Assembly (NCBI GenBank): GCA_023621975.1
Contig: JAMOAC010000019.1
Coordinates: 1-6,126, forward strand
Reading direction: 5' to 3'
DNA: 6,126 bases
Origin: Bacillota bacterium
GTDB lineage: Bacteria > Bacillota_A > Clostridia > Acetivibrionales > DUMB01
In this document: positions 1 through 5,181 of the stretch, in pieces
Layout of the letters: each line of letters starts with the position of its first letter
Numbering within the stretch: position 1 is the first letter of the stretch
Notes under the pieces: generated by a model
Database searches by the model: none
The model's input: the letters and a program-made list of their open reading frames with translations, nothing else
Told to the model about the DNA's origin: nothing
Translations under genes and position numbers: made by a program

Positions 1-683
1 TGGAGGAAAAAGTTGTAAAACTATTTGGTGCCGACAAGGTAAAATCGGTGGAATTTGCAGGCAAAAACGATACGGGCCCGTTAAAGACATACAGTTACAA
101 TGTTAAGTTTAACAATGCCCCTGAAGATCAGATTGCTACTGTTGGCATGACACAAAAAGGCGGCCATGTTTTATGGATGCTTTATAACAGACCGGTTACA
201 GAAAAAAAGATAGATATGGACAAGGCTAAGGAAATGGGCAGAAAATATCTGGAAGAACATGGATTTAAGGGAATGGTTGATACTTATTATCTTGCGGAGG
301 ATAACACTGCTACAATAAACTATGCATATCAGCAGGATAATGTCACAATATATCCAGATCTGATAAAACTGAAAATAGCACTGGACAATGGTGAGGTAAT
401 AGGAATTGAGACCAAGGGATATCTTTATTCCCACAGAGAAAGGGATATTCCCGAGCCTAAAATTACAGAGCAGGAAGCCAGAGCAAAAATTAATCCGAGA
501 ATGGAGATTTTAAGTTCGGGACTTGCAATTATTCCGACAGAGTATAAAACGGAACTGTTTGTATATGAATTTAAAGGCAAAGTAAATAAGAATGACTTCC
601 TTGTTTACATAAATGCGGAAACAGGGAAGGAAGAGGATGTATTAATGATTGTAAATACTCCTAATGGAGTTCTGACCATGTGA
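1..683 (+). CDS. ypeB: Spore germination protein YpeB, C-terminal part (5' end outside window)
   Basis: The reading frame is open from base 3 with no stop, so the gene begins upstream of the window. The GTG at 48 has no ribosome binding site and is an internal valine. About 226 residues are visible; YpeB proteins are usually about 450, so roughly the C-terminal half is present. The visible part is a run of PepSY-like units: one ending in GGHVLWMLYNRPV, a middle one containing ALDNGEVIGIETKGYLYSH, and a last one from KITEQEARAKINPRMEIL to the stop TGA. The GYL-x-H-R segment followed by IPEPK and an EAR-x-K-x-NPR motif is typical of YpeB. In Bacillus, YpeB is needed for stable deposition of the cortex-lytic enzyme SleB in the spore, and the gene usually follows sleB; that neighbour is not visible here. 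The family call is by recognition of these motifs and is strong. No clear terminator follows the stop codon. Confidence 0.9.
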   Translation, partial: EEKVVKLFGADKVKSVEFAGKNDTGPLKTYSYNVKFNNAPEDQIATVGMTQKGGHVLWMLYNRPVTEKKIDMDKAKEMGRKYLEEHGFKGMVDTYYLAEDNTATINYAYQQDNVTIYPDLIKLKIALDNGEVIGIETKGYLYSHRERDIPEPKITEQEARAKINPRMEILSSGLAIIPTEYKTELFVYEFKGKVNKNDFLVYINAETGKEEDVLMIVNTPNGVLTM

Positions 684-759
684 CACGGGCAACTAAACGT
701 CTGAACCATGGAATCATGTGCAGCATGTGAAAACATAGGGAAGTGAAAAAAGAAAAAAT

Positions 760-778
760 GGGGACAGTTCTCAACTAT
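760..778 (+). repeat. GGGGACAG repeat, full copy 1
   Basis: This 19-base copy reads GGGGACAGTTCTCAACTAT and is identical to the copy at 854-872. The sequences outside the 19 bases differ between the two copies. The core contains AGTT-CTC-AACT, a 4-bp stem with a 3-base loop, directly 3' of GGGGAC. Confidence 0.75.
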
Positions 779-853
779 TAGTAAAATTTATGAATGCTTC
801 TCGCAAAGTAACGGACAAACTCTCAGTAAATTGAAGCTGATGAAAGCTGAAGC

Positions 854-934
854 GGGGACAGTTCTCAACTATCGGCAAGTTAACCAGGCAAAGTTGTAAT
901 AAAAATTTTCTATCAATAATTGAGAACTGTCCCC
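854..934. repeat. Inverted pair of GGGGACAG repeats (REPIN-like unit)
   Basis: The left arm 854-872 reads GGGGACAGTTCTCAACTAT. The right arm 916-934 is its reverse complement with one difference, giving a 19-bp stem with one C-A mismatch on the plus strand (a G-U pair on the minus strand). The intervening loop is 43 bases. The total of 81 bp and the head-to-head arrangement match the plan of REPIN elements, in which two REP sequences face each other. Calling it REPIN-like is an inference from this architecture; no transposase is visible nearby. It does not look like a terminator because the loop is long and no T-run follows. Confidence 0.6.
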
Positions 935-1014
935 ATTATTTTGCAAGAAAAAGTTAATAAATGTAGTCTTTAGCCAAGGGAATGCCCATTGAGCTAAAAA
1001 ATTTAAGCTAAAAA

Positions 1015-1030
1015 GTTGAGAAGCGTCCCC
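1015..1030 (-). repeat. GGGGACAG repeat, variant copy
   Basis: The plus strand reads GTTGAGAAGCGTCCCC. Compared with the consensus GTTGAGAACTGTCCCC, two adjacent bases are changed (CT to GC). It lies 15 bases before the next copy, in the same orientation. Confidence 0.6.
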
Positions 1031-1045
1031 AATTAATGTTGAAAA

Positions 1046-1108
1046 GTTGAGAACTGTCCCCACTGCACAGAGAACTGTCCCCACTGCACAGAGAACTGTC
1101 CCCACTGC
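1046..1108 (-). repeat. 21-bp tandem array of the GGGGACAG repeat core (about 2.9 units)
   Basis: From 1049 three units follow each other without a gap: 1049-1069, 1070-1090 and 1091-1108 (the last incomplete). Each begins GAGAACTGTCCCC and continues ACTGCACA; the last changes after ACTGC. The first unit also keeps the GTT in front (1046-1048), making it a normal copy GTTGAGAACTGTCCCC. The second and third have lost that GTT. The array ends 16 bases before the -35 box of the protease gene. Perfect repetition indicates recent slippage or unequal exchange. Confidence 0.75.
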
Positions 1109-1124
1109 TGTTACCGATTTAATG

Positions 1125-1153
1125 TTGTATTTTTTTGTAAATTAAGATAATAT
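1125..1153 (+). promoter_or_regulatory. Probable sigma-A promoter of the CPBP protease gene
   Basis: TTGTAT at 1125-1130 and TAATAT at 1148-1153 are 17 bases apart. An overlapping perfect TATAAT lies at 1151-1156 with a 20-base spacer, so the exact -10 is uncertain. Transcription would start near 1160, leaving a leader of about 35 bases that includes the ribosome binding site. Confidence 0.5.
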
Positions 1154-1180
1154 AATATTAATATGTCAGTGCAAAGCAGT

Positions 1181-1186
1181 TGGAGG
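1181..1186 (+). promoter_or_regulatory. Ribosome binding site of the CPBP protease
   Basis: TGGAGG lies 7 bases before the ATG at 1194 and supports that start. Confidence 0.8.
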
Positions 1187-1193
1187 TTATATA

Positions 1194-2273
1194 ATGGAAA
1201 ATAATTTTATTGGGGTTAATGATGCTGAGGTCAGATTGCAGAATGAGCAGTTTCGCAAGCCCAGTCTTGCTCAGGTTGCAATTATTTATTCCATAACAGT
1301 AATACTATTTTTCACTATAGGCTCTATAGTGCAGAAAAATGAAATATACTCAGGGCTGCTGATAACAGAATTTTTATTGGTAATGCTGCCTGCGCTGCTT
1401 ATGCTATTCATATGCAGATACGACGTGAAAAAGGTGCTCAGGCTTAATAAAACAAGCTTGTTAAACATACTTGTGATATTTTTTATAATGCTTTTTGCAT
1501 TACCCGTTGTCGGTGTTTTTAATCTTGCAAACATTTGGATTGTATCCAAGCTGTTTGGAAGGGTTGCTATATCACAGCCCCCCGTTGCAGAAACTTTAGA
1601 GGGGCTTTTTATAAACATATTGATAATTGGCGGATCAGCAGGTATATGTGAGGAAATAATGTTTAGAGGAGTAATACAAAGAGGATTTGAAAGATTTGGC
1701 GCTGTAAAGTCAATTTTGTTTTCATCATTTCTGTTTGCACTCATGCATTTTGATTTCCATAAGCTATTCGGAACATTTTTGCTTGGAGCACTAATTGGAT
1801 TTATTGTATATAAGACCAATTCAATTTTCAATGGCATGTTTGCACATTTTGCCAACAATACCATTGCTGTGCTTGTAAGTTTTGCCTCTGTCAAAATGAA
1901 TGAGAGCCTAAGGTCTGAGATGGGTAAGATCAACAGCCTCTATAATACCAGCATAGATTTCTCTGCTTTTGAAAGCCTACCACCGGAAACTCTTATCGTG
2001 GTTATTTTTTCAGTAATATCTATGGTGCTCTTTTGCTCGGCGGTATTGGCAGGGCTTATTATTGCTTTAGCCAGGATGAACAATGGTAAAGCTGAAAAGC
2101 TTATACCTGAAAAGGGTATAAACCTGATAGGTGCATTATGGTTTCTCCCCGCGGCAATAATTATAGGCTTTGTGTATCTTGCACAGGGTATGGCATTATT
2201 GAGCGTTGATACAGATGTTGCAGCGAGTGTTATCAATTTATTAGTCAAGCCGCTTTTGCTGTTGATATTGTAA
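1194..2273 (+). CDS. CPBP family intramembrane (Abi/CAAX-type) glutamic endopeptidase
   Basis: This 359-residue polytopic membrane protein carries the three CPBP motifs in order: EEIMFR (E153, E154, R158), FALMH (F181 to H185) and HFANN (H218 to N222). The glutamate pair and the two histidines form the active site within the membrane in this family, related to Rce1 CAAX prenyl proteases. Hydrophobic segments lie at about 26-46, 54-75, 88-110, 138-151, 172-186, 190-206, 211-230, 266-293, 310-335 and 343-359. The catalytic core (about 135-230) is preceded by three segments and followed by about 130 residues with three more, so the protein is longer than a minimal CPBP protein. Bacterial members act in bacteriocin self-immunity, peptide pheromone maturation or unknown cleavage; nothing nearby (no bacteriocin or prenylated peptide gene) points to a substrate. 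It has its own promoter and ribosome binding site and is probably a single-gene unit. The family call is firm and the substrate unknown. Confidence 0.9.
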   Translation: MENNFIGVNDAEVRLQNEQFRKPSLAQVAIIYSITVILFFTIGSIVQKNEIYSGLLITEFLLVMLPALLMLFICRYDVKKVLRLNKTSLLNILVIFFIMLFALPVVGVFNLANIWIVSKLFGRVAISQPPVAETLEGLFINILIIGGSAGICEEIMFRGVIQRGFERFGAVKSILFSSFLFALMHFDFHKLFGTFLLGALIGFIVYKTNSIFNGMFAHFANNTIAVLVSFASVKMNESLRSEMGKINSLYNTSIDFSAFESLPPETLIVVIFSVISMVLFCSAVLAGLIIALARMNNGKAEKLIPEKGINLIGALWFLPAAIIIGFVYLAQGMALLSVDTDVAASVINLLVKPLLLLIL

Positions 2274-2300
2274 TATTTTGTATCATCAGCTGAATAATTA

Positions 2301-2332
2301 AGGGTTAACCCAGTATAATTATGGGTTAACCT
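2301..2332. terminator. Hairpin between convergent genes, possible bidirectional terminator
   Basis: GGTTAACCCA (2303-2312) pairs perfectly with TGGGTTAACC (2322-2331) around a 9-base loop. It sits 29 bases after the protease stop and 22 bases after the dnaC stop on the other strand. Both sides are followed only by mixed A/T sequence rather than a clean T-run, so termination strength is uncertain. Each arm contains the palindrome GGTTAACC, so it could alternatively be a protein binding site. Confidence 0.5.
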
Positions 2333-2353
2333 GATAATATTTTCCGGTGAATT

Positions 2354-3385
2354 TCATTTTCCCATGAGGGTTTTCAACTTCCTTATATCTTCTCCCGCAA
2401 ACTTATATATGTCAAAATACCCAATTATTCTTGAAACTATTCTTTCGTCATAATATTCATACATCTTTTTAATATCTATATTTGTGGAAATGATAGTCTT
2501 ACAAGGTTTTGATAAATTATTTGATTGCCTTGTGCTAAGAAGAGTCAAAAAATCTGCATATCTTGCTGCACTTGGTGATTCTGTGCCAAGGTCGTCAATA
2601 ATCAAAAGCTCAACATCATATATGCTTTTGTAACCTGTTTCCTGGTATGCATCATCCTTAAATGATCTGAGTTTATATTCATTGATTGTATTAAATAGTA
2701 TGGGAGCAGGTTGATACAGTACTGTTACTCCTCTATTAAGTAATTCAACGGCAATGCAGTTTGCCATAAATGTCTTTCCGACACCGGCCGGACCACAGAA
2801 AAAAAGATTCTTCGTTTCAGGAAGTTTGAAATTTTCGATAAATTTCAAGCAGTCTTCTTTTATGCCCAGTATATGCCTTCTAGGAGACTTCTTGATCCCG
2901 TATTTTTGCTCATCTACCACATCGGGATAATAATTCTCGTTAAAATTGGAGAAGTTCTCAATGTCAGCCAGTTTCAGGTTTGACTGGCTATAAAGCAGGT
3001 TAATAAGCTGCTGTTTGTAACATGAACATTTTATGTCTCCTTTCTCTGTCCTGATAAAACCCGTATCTTTACACTGAGAACACTGATATACAGGCTCAAG
3101 GTAGTCTTCCGGAAATCCGGCCTGCTTAAGCAGCTGAATTTTTTCTTCTTTCAGGCTGTTAATTCTGAAATCAAAATCCGATATCAATAAATTTTTTGAA
3201 CCGCTTGTCATCAGTATTTTTTTATTGTATTTTAATCCAAGAGACCGTATTTCCTCGTCTATTTCCCGAACTCTTGGTATTTTTTCATAAACAATGCTTT
3301 TACGATGCTCGAGGGCATCATAGGCTGCTTTCTGCCTTTTATCATATTCAGCTTTTATTGCATTGTAAATATTTATTCCTGACAT
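2354..3385 (-). CDS. dnaC: DnaC/DnaI-type helicase loader, AAA+ ATPase
   Basis: This 343-residue cytoplasmic AAA+ protein probably loads the replicative helicase onto DNA. The N-terminal part (about 1-95) is helical and charged. A zinc-knuckle pattern follows with C102, C105, C120 and C122, as in Bacillus DnaI. A linker with NFSNFNENYY (144-153) leads into the ATPase: Walker A GPAGVGKT (198-205), Walker B LLIIDDLG (260-267), sensor 1 STN (300-302), and ERIVSRI (314-320) with R315 or R319 as likely arginine finger. The start is the ATG at 3385, with AGGAGG 5 bases upstream. It lies 20 bases after the DnaD-domain gene and almost certainly shares its transcript. Clostridial annotations usually call this protein DnaC or 'ATP-binding protein'; the functional counterpart in Bacillus is DnaI. 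A phage- or transposon-borne IstB/DnaC homologue is less likely because of the zinc knuckle and the DnaD partner. Confidence 0.88.
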   Translation of the reverse strand: MSGINIYNAIKAEYDKRQKAAYDALEHRKSIVYEKIPRVREIDEEIRSLGLKYNKKILMTSGSKNLLISDFDFRINSLKEEKIQLLKQAGFPEDYLEPVYQCSQCKDTGFIRTEKGDIKCSCYKQQLINLLYSQSNLKLADIENFSNFNENYYPDVVDEQKYGIKKSPRRHILGIKEDCLKFIENFKLPETKNLFFCGPAGVGKTFMANCIAVELLNRGVTVLYQPAPILFNTINEYKLRSFKDDAYQETGYKSIYDVELLIIDDLGTESPSAARYADFLTLLSTRQSNNLSKPCKTIISTNIDIKKMYEYYDERIVSRIIGYFDIYKFAGEDIRKLKTLMGK

Positions 3386-3390
3386 ATATT

Positions 3391-3396
3391 CCTCCT
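3391..3396 (-). promoter_or_regulatory. Ribosome binding site of dnaC
   Basis: A perfect AGGAGG on the minus strand lies 5 bases before the ATG at 3385, inside the 20-base gap after the dnaD stop. It gives the downstream gene its own strong translation start. Confidence 0.85.
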
Positions 3397-3405
3397 AATA
3401 AGTAT

Positions 3406-4386
3406 TCAAACTTCTTTATAGAGTTTCTCAAAATCACTTTCGTCATATTTCCTCTGTTCGAAATTCCCGCGCTGGGGCACCGGTGTTGATTCACTGCCGT
3501 CACTTTTGCTTTTGGTTGCTTTTTGCCGCCTGAGTTTTTCAAATGCAATTATTTCTTCTTTTGTTTTTAAGCCGTTTTCATGCCAGGTAGTAATAATTTT
3601 GTTTATGTACTCGAAATTTGGATTGGGTATCGAGGTAGTTTTTCTTAATGCCAAATCAATTATGCTGAAATCGTAATTATAATCCATAACCCAGGTTTCT
3701 ATATAATCTTCTTCGTATTCCGTAAGTGAAGTTCTTCTGTTGAGCTTTTTCATAATTTTATACTTAATATCCCGCAGCTTTTGGTATTCGATAAAATAAT
3801 TGTCTAAATCAAAGGAATTCTTAATGTTTTTACTGTGCCAGCTTTCAGCAACTTTTTCAATATATTGCTTTGTCAGTCCCTTGCGGTCGTAGCAATGCTG
3901 AAACAGGGCATACATTACATCTTCTTCAAAGCCGTACCTATCAAACCAGGCATCAATATCGGTATACCATGAGGGTGACATAACGCCTTGGAAGAAGGTA
4001 TTGTTTATTGCAGAAATTATCTTGCTGCGTTTCGTATTCCTTTGAATACTCAATGACACATCTTCAGGACTTGAAGTGGTCTTTGGCCTGTATATCTTAT
4101 TTATTTCCTTTTCCTTAAGGTCTACCATTTGTATGCTATTGTTTTTTCGTGTTATAACTCCGACGTTTTCAAGGTAAATCAGGGCATTTTTTACCTGATT
4201 AAGATCTATTTCAAGCTTCTTGGAAAGATCTTCTGCTGTAGCCTGCTTATTGTATTTACTTAAAAACAGGCAATATAAATATACTTTAACATAGTCGCTG
4301 TTCATTGAAGGCATATACTCGGTGATGAATATATCCGGCACAAGCGTATCGGAATATAAAATTGACTTACAAGCCTCAAAAATCAT
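3406..4386 (-). CDS. dnaD: DnaD-domain replication initiation protein
   Basis: Read from ATG 4386 this is a 326-residue protein. Residues about 28-90 look like the winged-helix N-domain of DnaD/DnaB proteins (AEDLSKKLEIDLNQVKNALIYLENVGVI). Two DnaB_2/DDBH2 domains follow, at about 122-190 and 205-275. Each carries the signature Y-x3-I/V-x3-W used for single-stranded DNA binding: YIEKVAESW (175-183) and YINKIITTW (260-268). The tail after 280 is charged and probably disordered. In Firmicutes such proteins remodel DNA at the origin or at restarting forks and bring in the helicase with its loader; the loader gene is next in the operon. The frame also opens at GTG 4395, but AGAAGG (4401-4396) directly abuts that GTG and lies 9 bases from ATG 4386, so I chose the ATG. 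Two DDBH2 domains make it resemble DnaB (Bacillus) in plan, so the symbol dnaD is by domain, not proven orthology. Confidence 0.87.
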   Translation of the reverse strand: MIFEACKSILYSDTLVPDIFITEYMPSMNSDYVKVYLYCLFLSKYNKQATAEDLSKKLEIDLNQVKNALIYLENVGVITRKNNSIQMVDLKEKEINKIYRPKTTSSPEDVSLSIQRNTKRSKIISAINNTFFQGVMSPSWYTDIDAWFDRYGFEEDVMYALFQHCYDRKGLTKQYIEKVAESWHSKNIKNSFDLDNYFIEYQKLRDIKYKIMKKLNRRTSLTEYEEDYIETWVMDYNYDFSIIDLALRKTTSIPNPNFEYINKIITTWHENGLKTKEEIIAFEKLRRQKATKSKSDGSESTPVPQRGNFEQRKYDESDFEKLYKEV

Positions 4387-4395
4387 GTTATGCAC

Positions 4396-4401
4396 CCTTC
4401 T
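4396..4401 (-). promoter_or_regulatory. Ribosome binding site deciding the dnaD start
   Basis: AGAAGG on the minus strand lies 9 bases before ATG 4386 and directly next to GTG 4395, which makes the GTG an unlikely start. A second GGAGG sits farther upstream at 4412-4416 with no start codon at a usable distance. Confidence 0.65.
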
Positions 4402-4444
4402 TTAACCAAATCCTCCGTTGAGAATTTGTTTTTGTTGTATTCAA

Positions 4445-4474
4445 ATTATATCATATTACGTTATCATATTACAG
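4445..4474 (-). promoter_or_regulatory. Probable promoter of the dnaD-dnaC operon
   Basis: A perfect TATAAT -10 box lies on the minus strand at 4450-4445. The best -35 candidate is CTGTAA at 4474-4469, 18 bases upstream, and it is weak (3 of 6). Transcription would start near 4438, giving a leader of about 50 bases. No other promoter is apparent between dnaD and dnaC. Confidence 0.5.
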
Positions 4475-4495
4475 AATTAATAATGTGTGTCGTTA

Positions 4496-4533
4496 CATTT
4501 GGTATTATCGCCAACGTGGCGGATAATCAAATG
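4496..4533. repeat. Strong bulged hairpin, 15 bp stem
   Basis: The arms pair as three helices: CATTTG (4496-4501) with CAAATG (4528-4533), ATTATC (4504-4509) with GATAAT (4522-4527), and GCC (4510-4512) with GGC (4518-4520). A 2-base bulge GT (4502-4503) lies on the left, a 1-base bulge (G4521) on the right, and the loop is AACGT. No T-run follows on either strand, so it is not an ordinary terminator. Imperfect palindromes with fixed bulges occur at the ends of IS200/IS605 elements and in REP sequences; an association here is inference only. It lies upstream of the dnaD promoter and 22 bases before a copy of the GGGGACAG repeat. Confidence 0.6.
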
Positions 4534-4554
4534 AATTAATGCGGGAGCCAAGGT

Positions 4555-4573
4555 GGGGACAGTTCTCAATTAT
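4555..4573 (+). repeat. GGGGACAG repeat, full copy
   Basis: It reads GGGGACAGTTCTCAATTAT and matches the reverse complement of the copy at 916-934 over all 19 bases, plus the next two (TG). The two lie 3.6 kb apart on either side of three genes, which is good evidence for a dispersed repeat family. Confidence 0.75.
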
Positions 4574-4663
4574 TGCACATTTATCAAATATAGGTCACTA
4601 TTGGCAACATTAGGGTTCCCCAATCAGGGATATGGGATGGTAAGGTGGTAAGGGAGAGATAAG

Positions 4664-4678
4664 GGGGACAGTTCTCAA
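4664..4678 (+). repeat. GGGGACAG repeat, short copy
   Basis: GGGGACAGTTCTCAA matches the first 15 bases of the repeat; the similarity ends after this point. It lies 12 bases before the start of the small hydrophobic ORF. Confidence 0.65.
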
Positions 4679-4689
4679 AAAATAACATC

Positions 4690-4818
4690 ATGGAAAGGTT
4701 CTTCTTAGTGGCAGGAAGACTGTTTCTCATCATATATGTTTCAGGGTGTCTAATACTAATGTTTGTGCAGATTGGGAATTATACGATAGATCTCAGAAAA
4801 AAGTTCAAGAAAAAATGA
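4690..4818 (+). CDS. Possible small single-span membrane peptide, 42 residues
   Basis: From ATG 4690 to TGA 4816-4818 the frame encodes 42 residues starting MERFFLVAGR. Residues about 11-28 (LFLIIYVSGCLILMFVQI) would form one membrane helix. The tail is strongly basic (R36, K37, K38, K40, K41, K42). The in-frame stop at 4660-4662 and the lack of other start codons fix the ATG as the only likely start. Against it: there is no Shine-Dalgarno sequence in the 20 bases upstream, and I see no clear promoter. A hydrophobic helix with a charged tail is the general plan of type I toxins and of many small regulatory membrane peptides. It may also be a chance ORF or the remnant of a longer gene. I do not recognise it. 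Confidence 0.3.
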   Translation: MERFFLVAGRLFLIIYVSGCLILMFVQIGNYTIDLRKKFKKK

Positions 4819-4864
4819 GACAGCCTGTAAATAAGTAAAATTAAATAGAAATACATGGTATTGC

Positions 4865-4893
4865 TTGACTTTTTGGTGCCACAGTGTTAGAAT
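4865..4893 (+). promoter_or_regulatory. Sigma-A promoter of tRNA-Arg
   Basis: TTGACT (4865-4870) and TAGAAT (4888-4893) are separated by exactly 17 bases, each with one mismatch to consensus. Transcription would start near 4900, giving a 5' leader of about 60 bases to be removed from the tRNA precursor. Confidence 0.75.
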
Positions 4894-4928
4894 AAACATC
4901 TGCAAGTATATATTAATTAAGGGAATGC

Positions 4929-4951
4929 ATGTGCATCGTCATGTGCATCGT
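4929..4951. repeat. Short direct repeat in the tRNA leader
   Basis: ATGTGCATCGT occurs twice, at 4929-4939 and 4941-4951, a period of 12 bases. It lies between the promoter and the tRNA, within the part expected to be removed by RNase P. Confidence 0.7.
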
Positions 4952-4962
4952 AATGATAAAAT

Positions 4963-5039
<77 letters not shown>

Positions 5040-5051
5040 GGTTGCAAGGCG

Positions 5052-5093
5052 CTAGAGCCTATAAGTGTAAAAGCTTATAGGCTCTAGTTTTTT
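5052..5093 (+). terminator. Intrinsic terminator after tRNA-Arg
   Basis: CTAGAGCCTATAAG (5052-5065) pairs perfectly over 14 bases with CTTATAGGCTCTAG (5074-5087) around an 8-base loop, followed by TTTTTT (5088-5093). It starts 13 bases after the CCA end. There is no T-run on the opposite strand, so it serves the tRNA and not the convergent gene. Confidence 0.92.
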
Positions 5094-5181
5094 ATGTTAA
5101 TCGGGGAGGATAGGACAAATAACCATTTTGTATTTCTGCTATAGAGTTCATTATGCAACGAAATATTTACATTGCATCTGT

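Larger units (their letters stand above)
684..1123. other. Gene-free intergenic stretch filled with short GGGGACAG repeats
   Basis: Between the ypeB stop and the promoter of the protease gene I find no ORF with a ribosome binding site. The stretch contains seven copies of a short repeat: two in plus orientation (760, 854) and five in minus orientation (916, 1015, 1046, 1070, 1091). A possible further degenerate copy lies near 813-825. The spacers between copies are A/T-rich and do not resemble one another, except for a 9-bp direct repeat agctaaaaa at 992-1000 and 1006-1014. The layout suggests repeated insertion or duplication of a small element in a permissive gap rather than decay of a gene. 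Confidence 0.7.
4534..4860. other. Intergenic stretch with repeats and one possible small ORF
   Basis: Between the bulged hairpin and the tRNA promoter lie two plus-oriented GGGGACAG repeats 109 bases apart, a G-rich piece with three TAAGG repeats (4641-4664), and a 42-codon hydrophobic ORF. I see no other gene, RNA or promoter here. Confidence 0.5.

Noticed and set aside
708..746. Tiny ORF of 12 codons with a CAAC motif after ypeB
   Set aside because: Too short, no ribosome binding site and no sign of conservation visible.
869..1105. Open frame of 78 codons on the minus strand with repeated GTVLCAV units
   Set aside because: It is produced by the 21-bp tandem array, whose length is a multiple of three. 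It has no ribosome binding site and reads through several unrelated spacers.
1046..1108. CRISPR array
   Set aside because: Units are 21 bp with no spacers between them and no cas genes are present.
1286..2248. Two long minus-strand frames opposite the CPBP gene
   Set aside because: They are antisense shadows of a well-supported membrane protein gene and lack ribosome binding sites.
3348..3548. Minus-strand frame of 66 codons overlapping the end of dnaD and start of dnaC
   Set aside because: Overlaps two clear genes in another frame and has no protein features of its own.
4417..4424. GTTGAGAA in the dnaD leader as a further repeat copy
   Set aside because: Only 8 bases match and the GTCCCC part is missing, so chance is enough.
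5153..5177. Hairpin ATGCAA...TTGCAT after the HEXXH gene as its terminator
   Set aside because: The stem is short with internal mismatches and no T-run follows on the minus strand.
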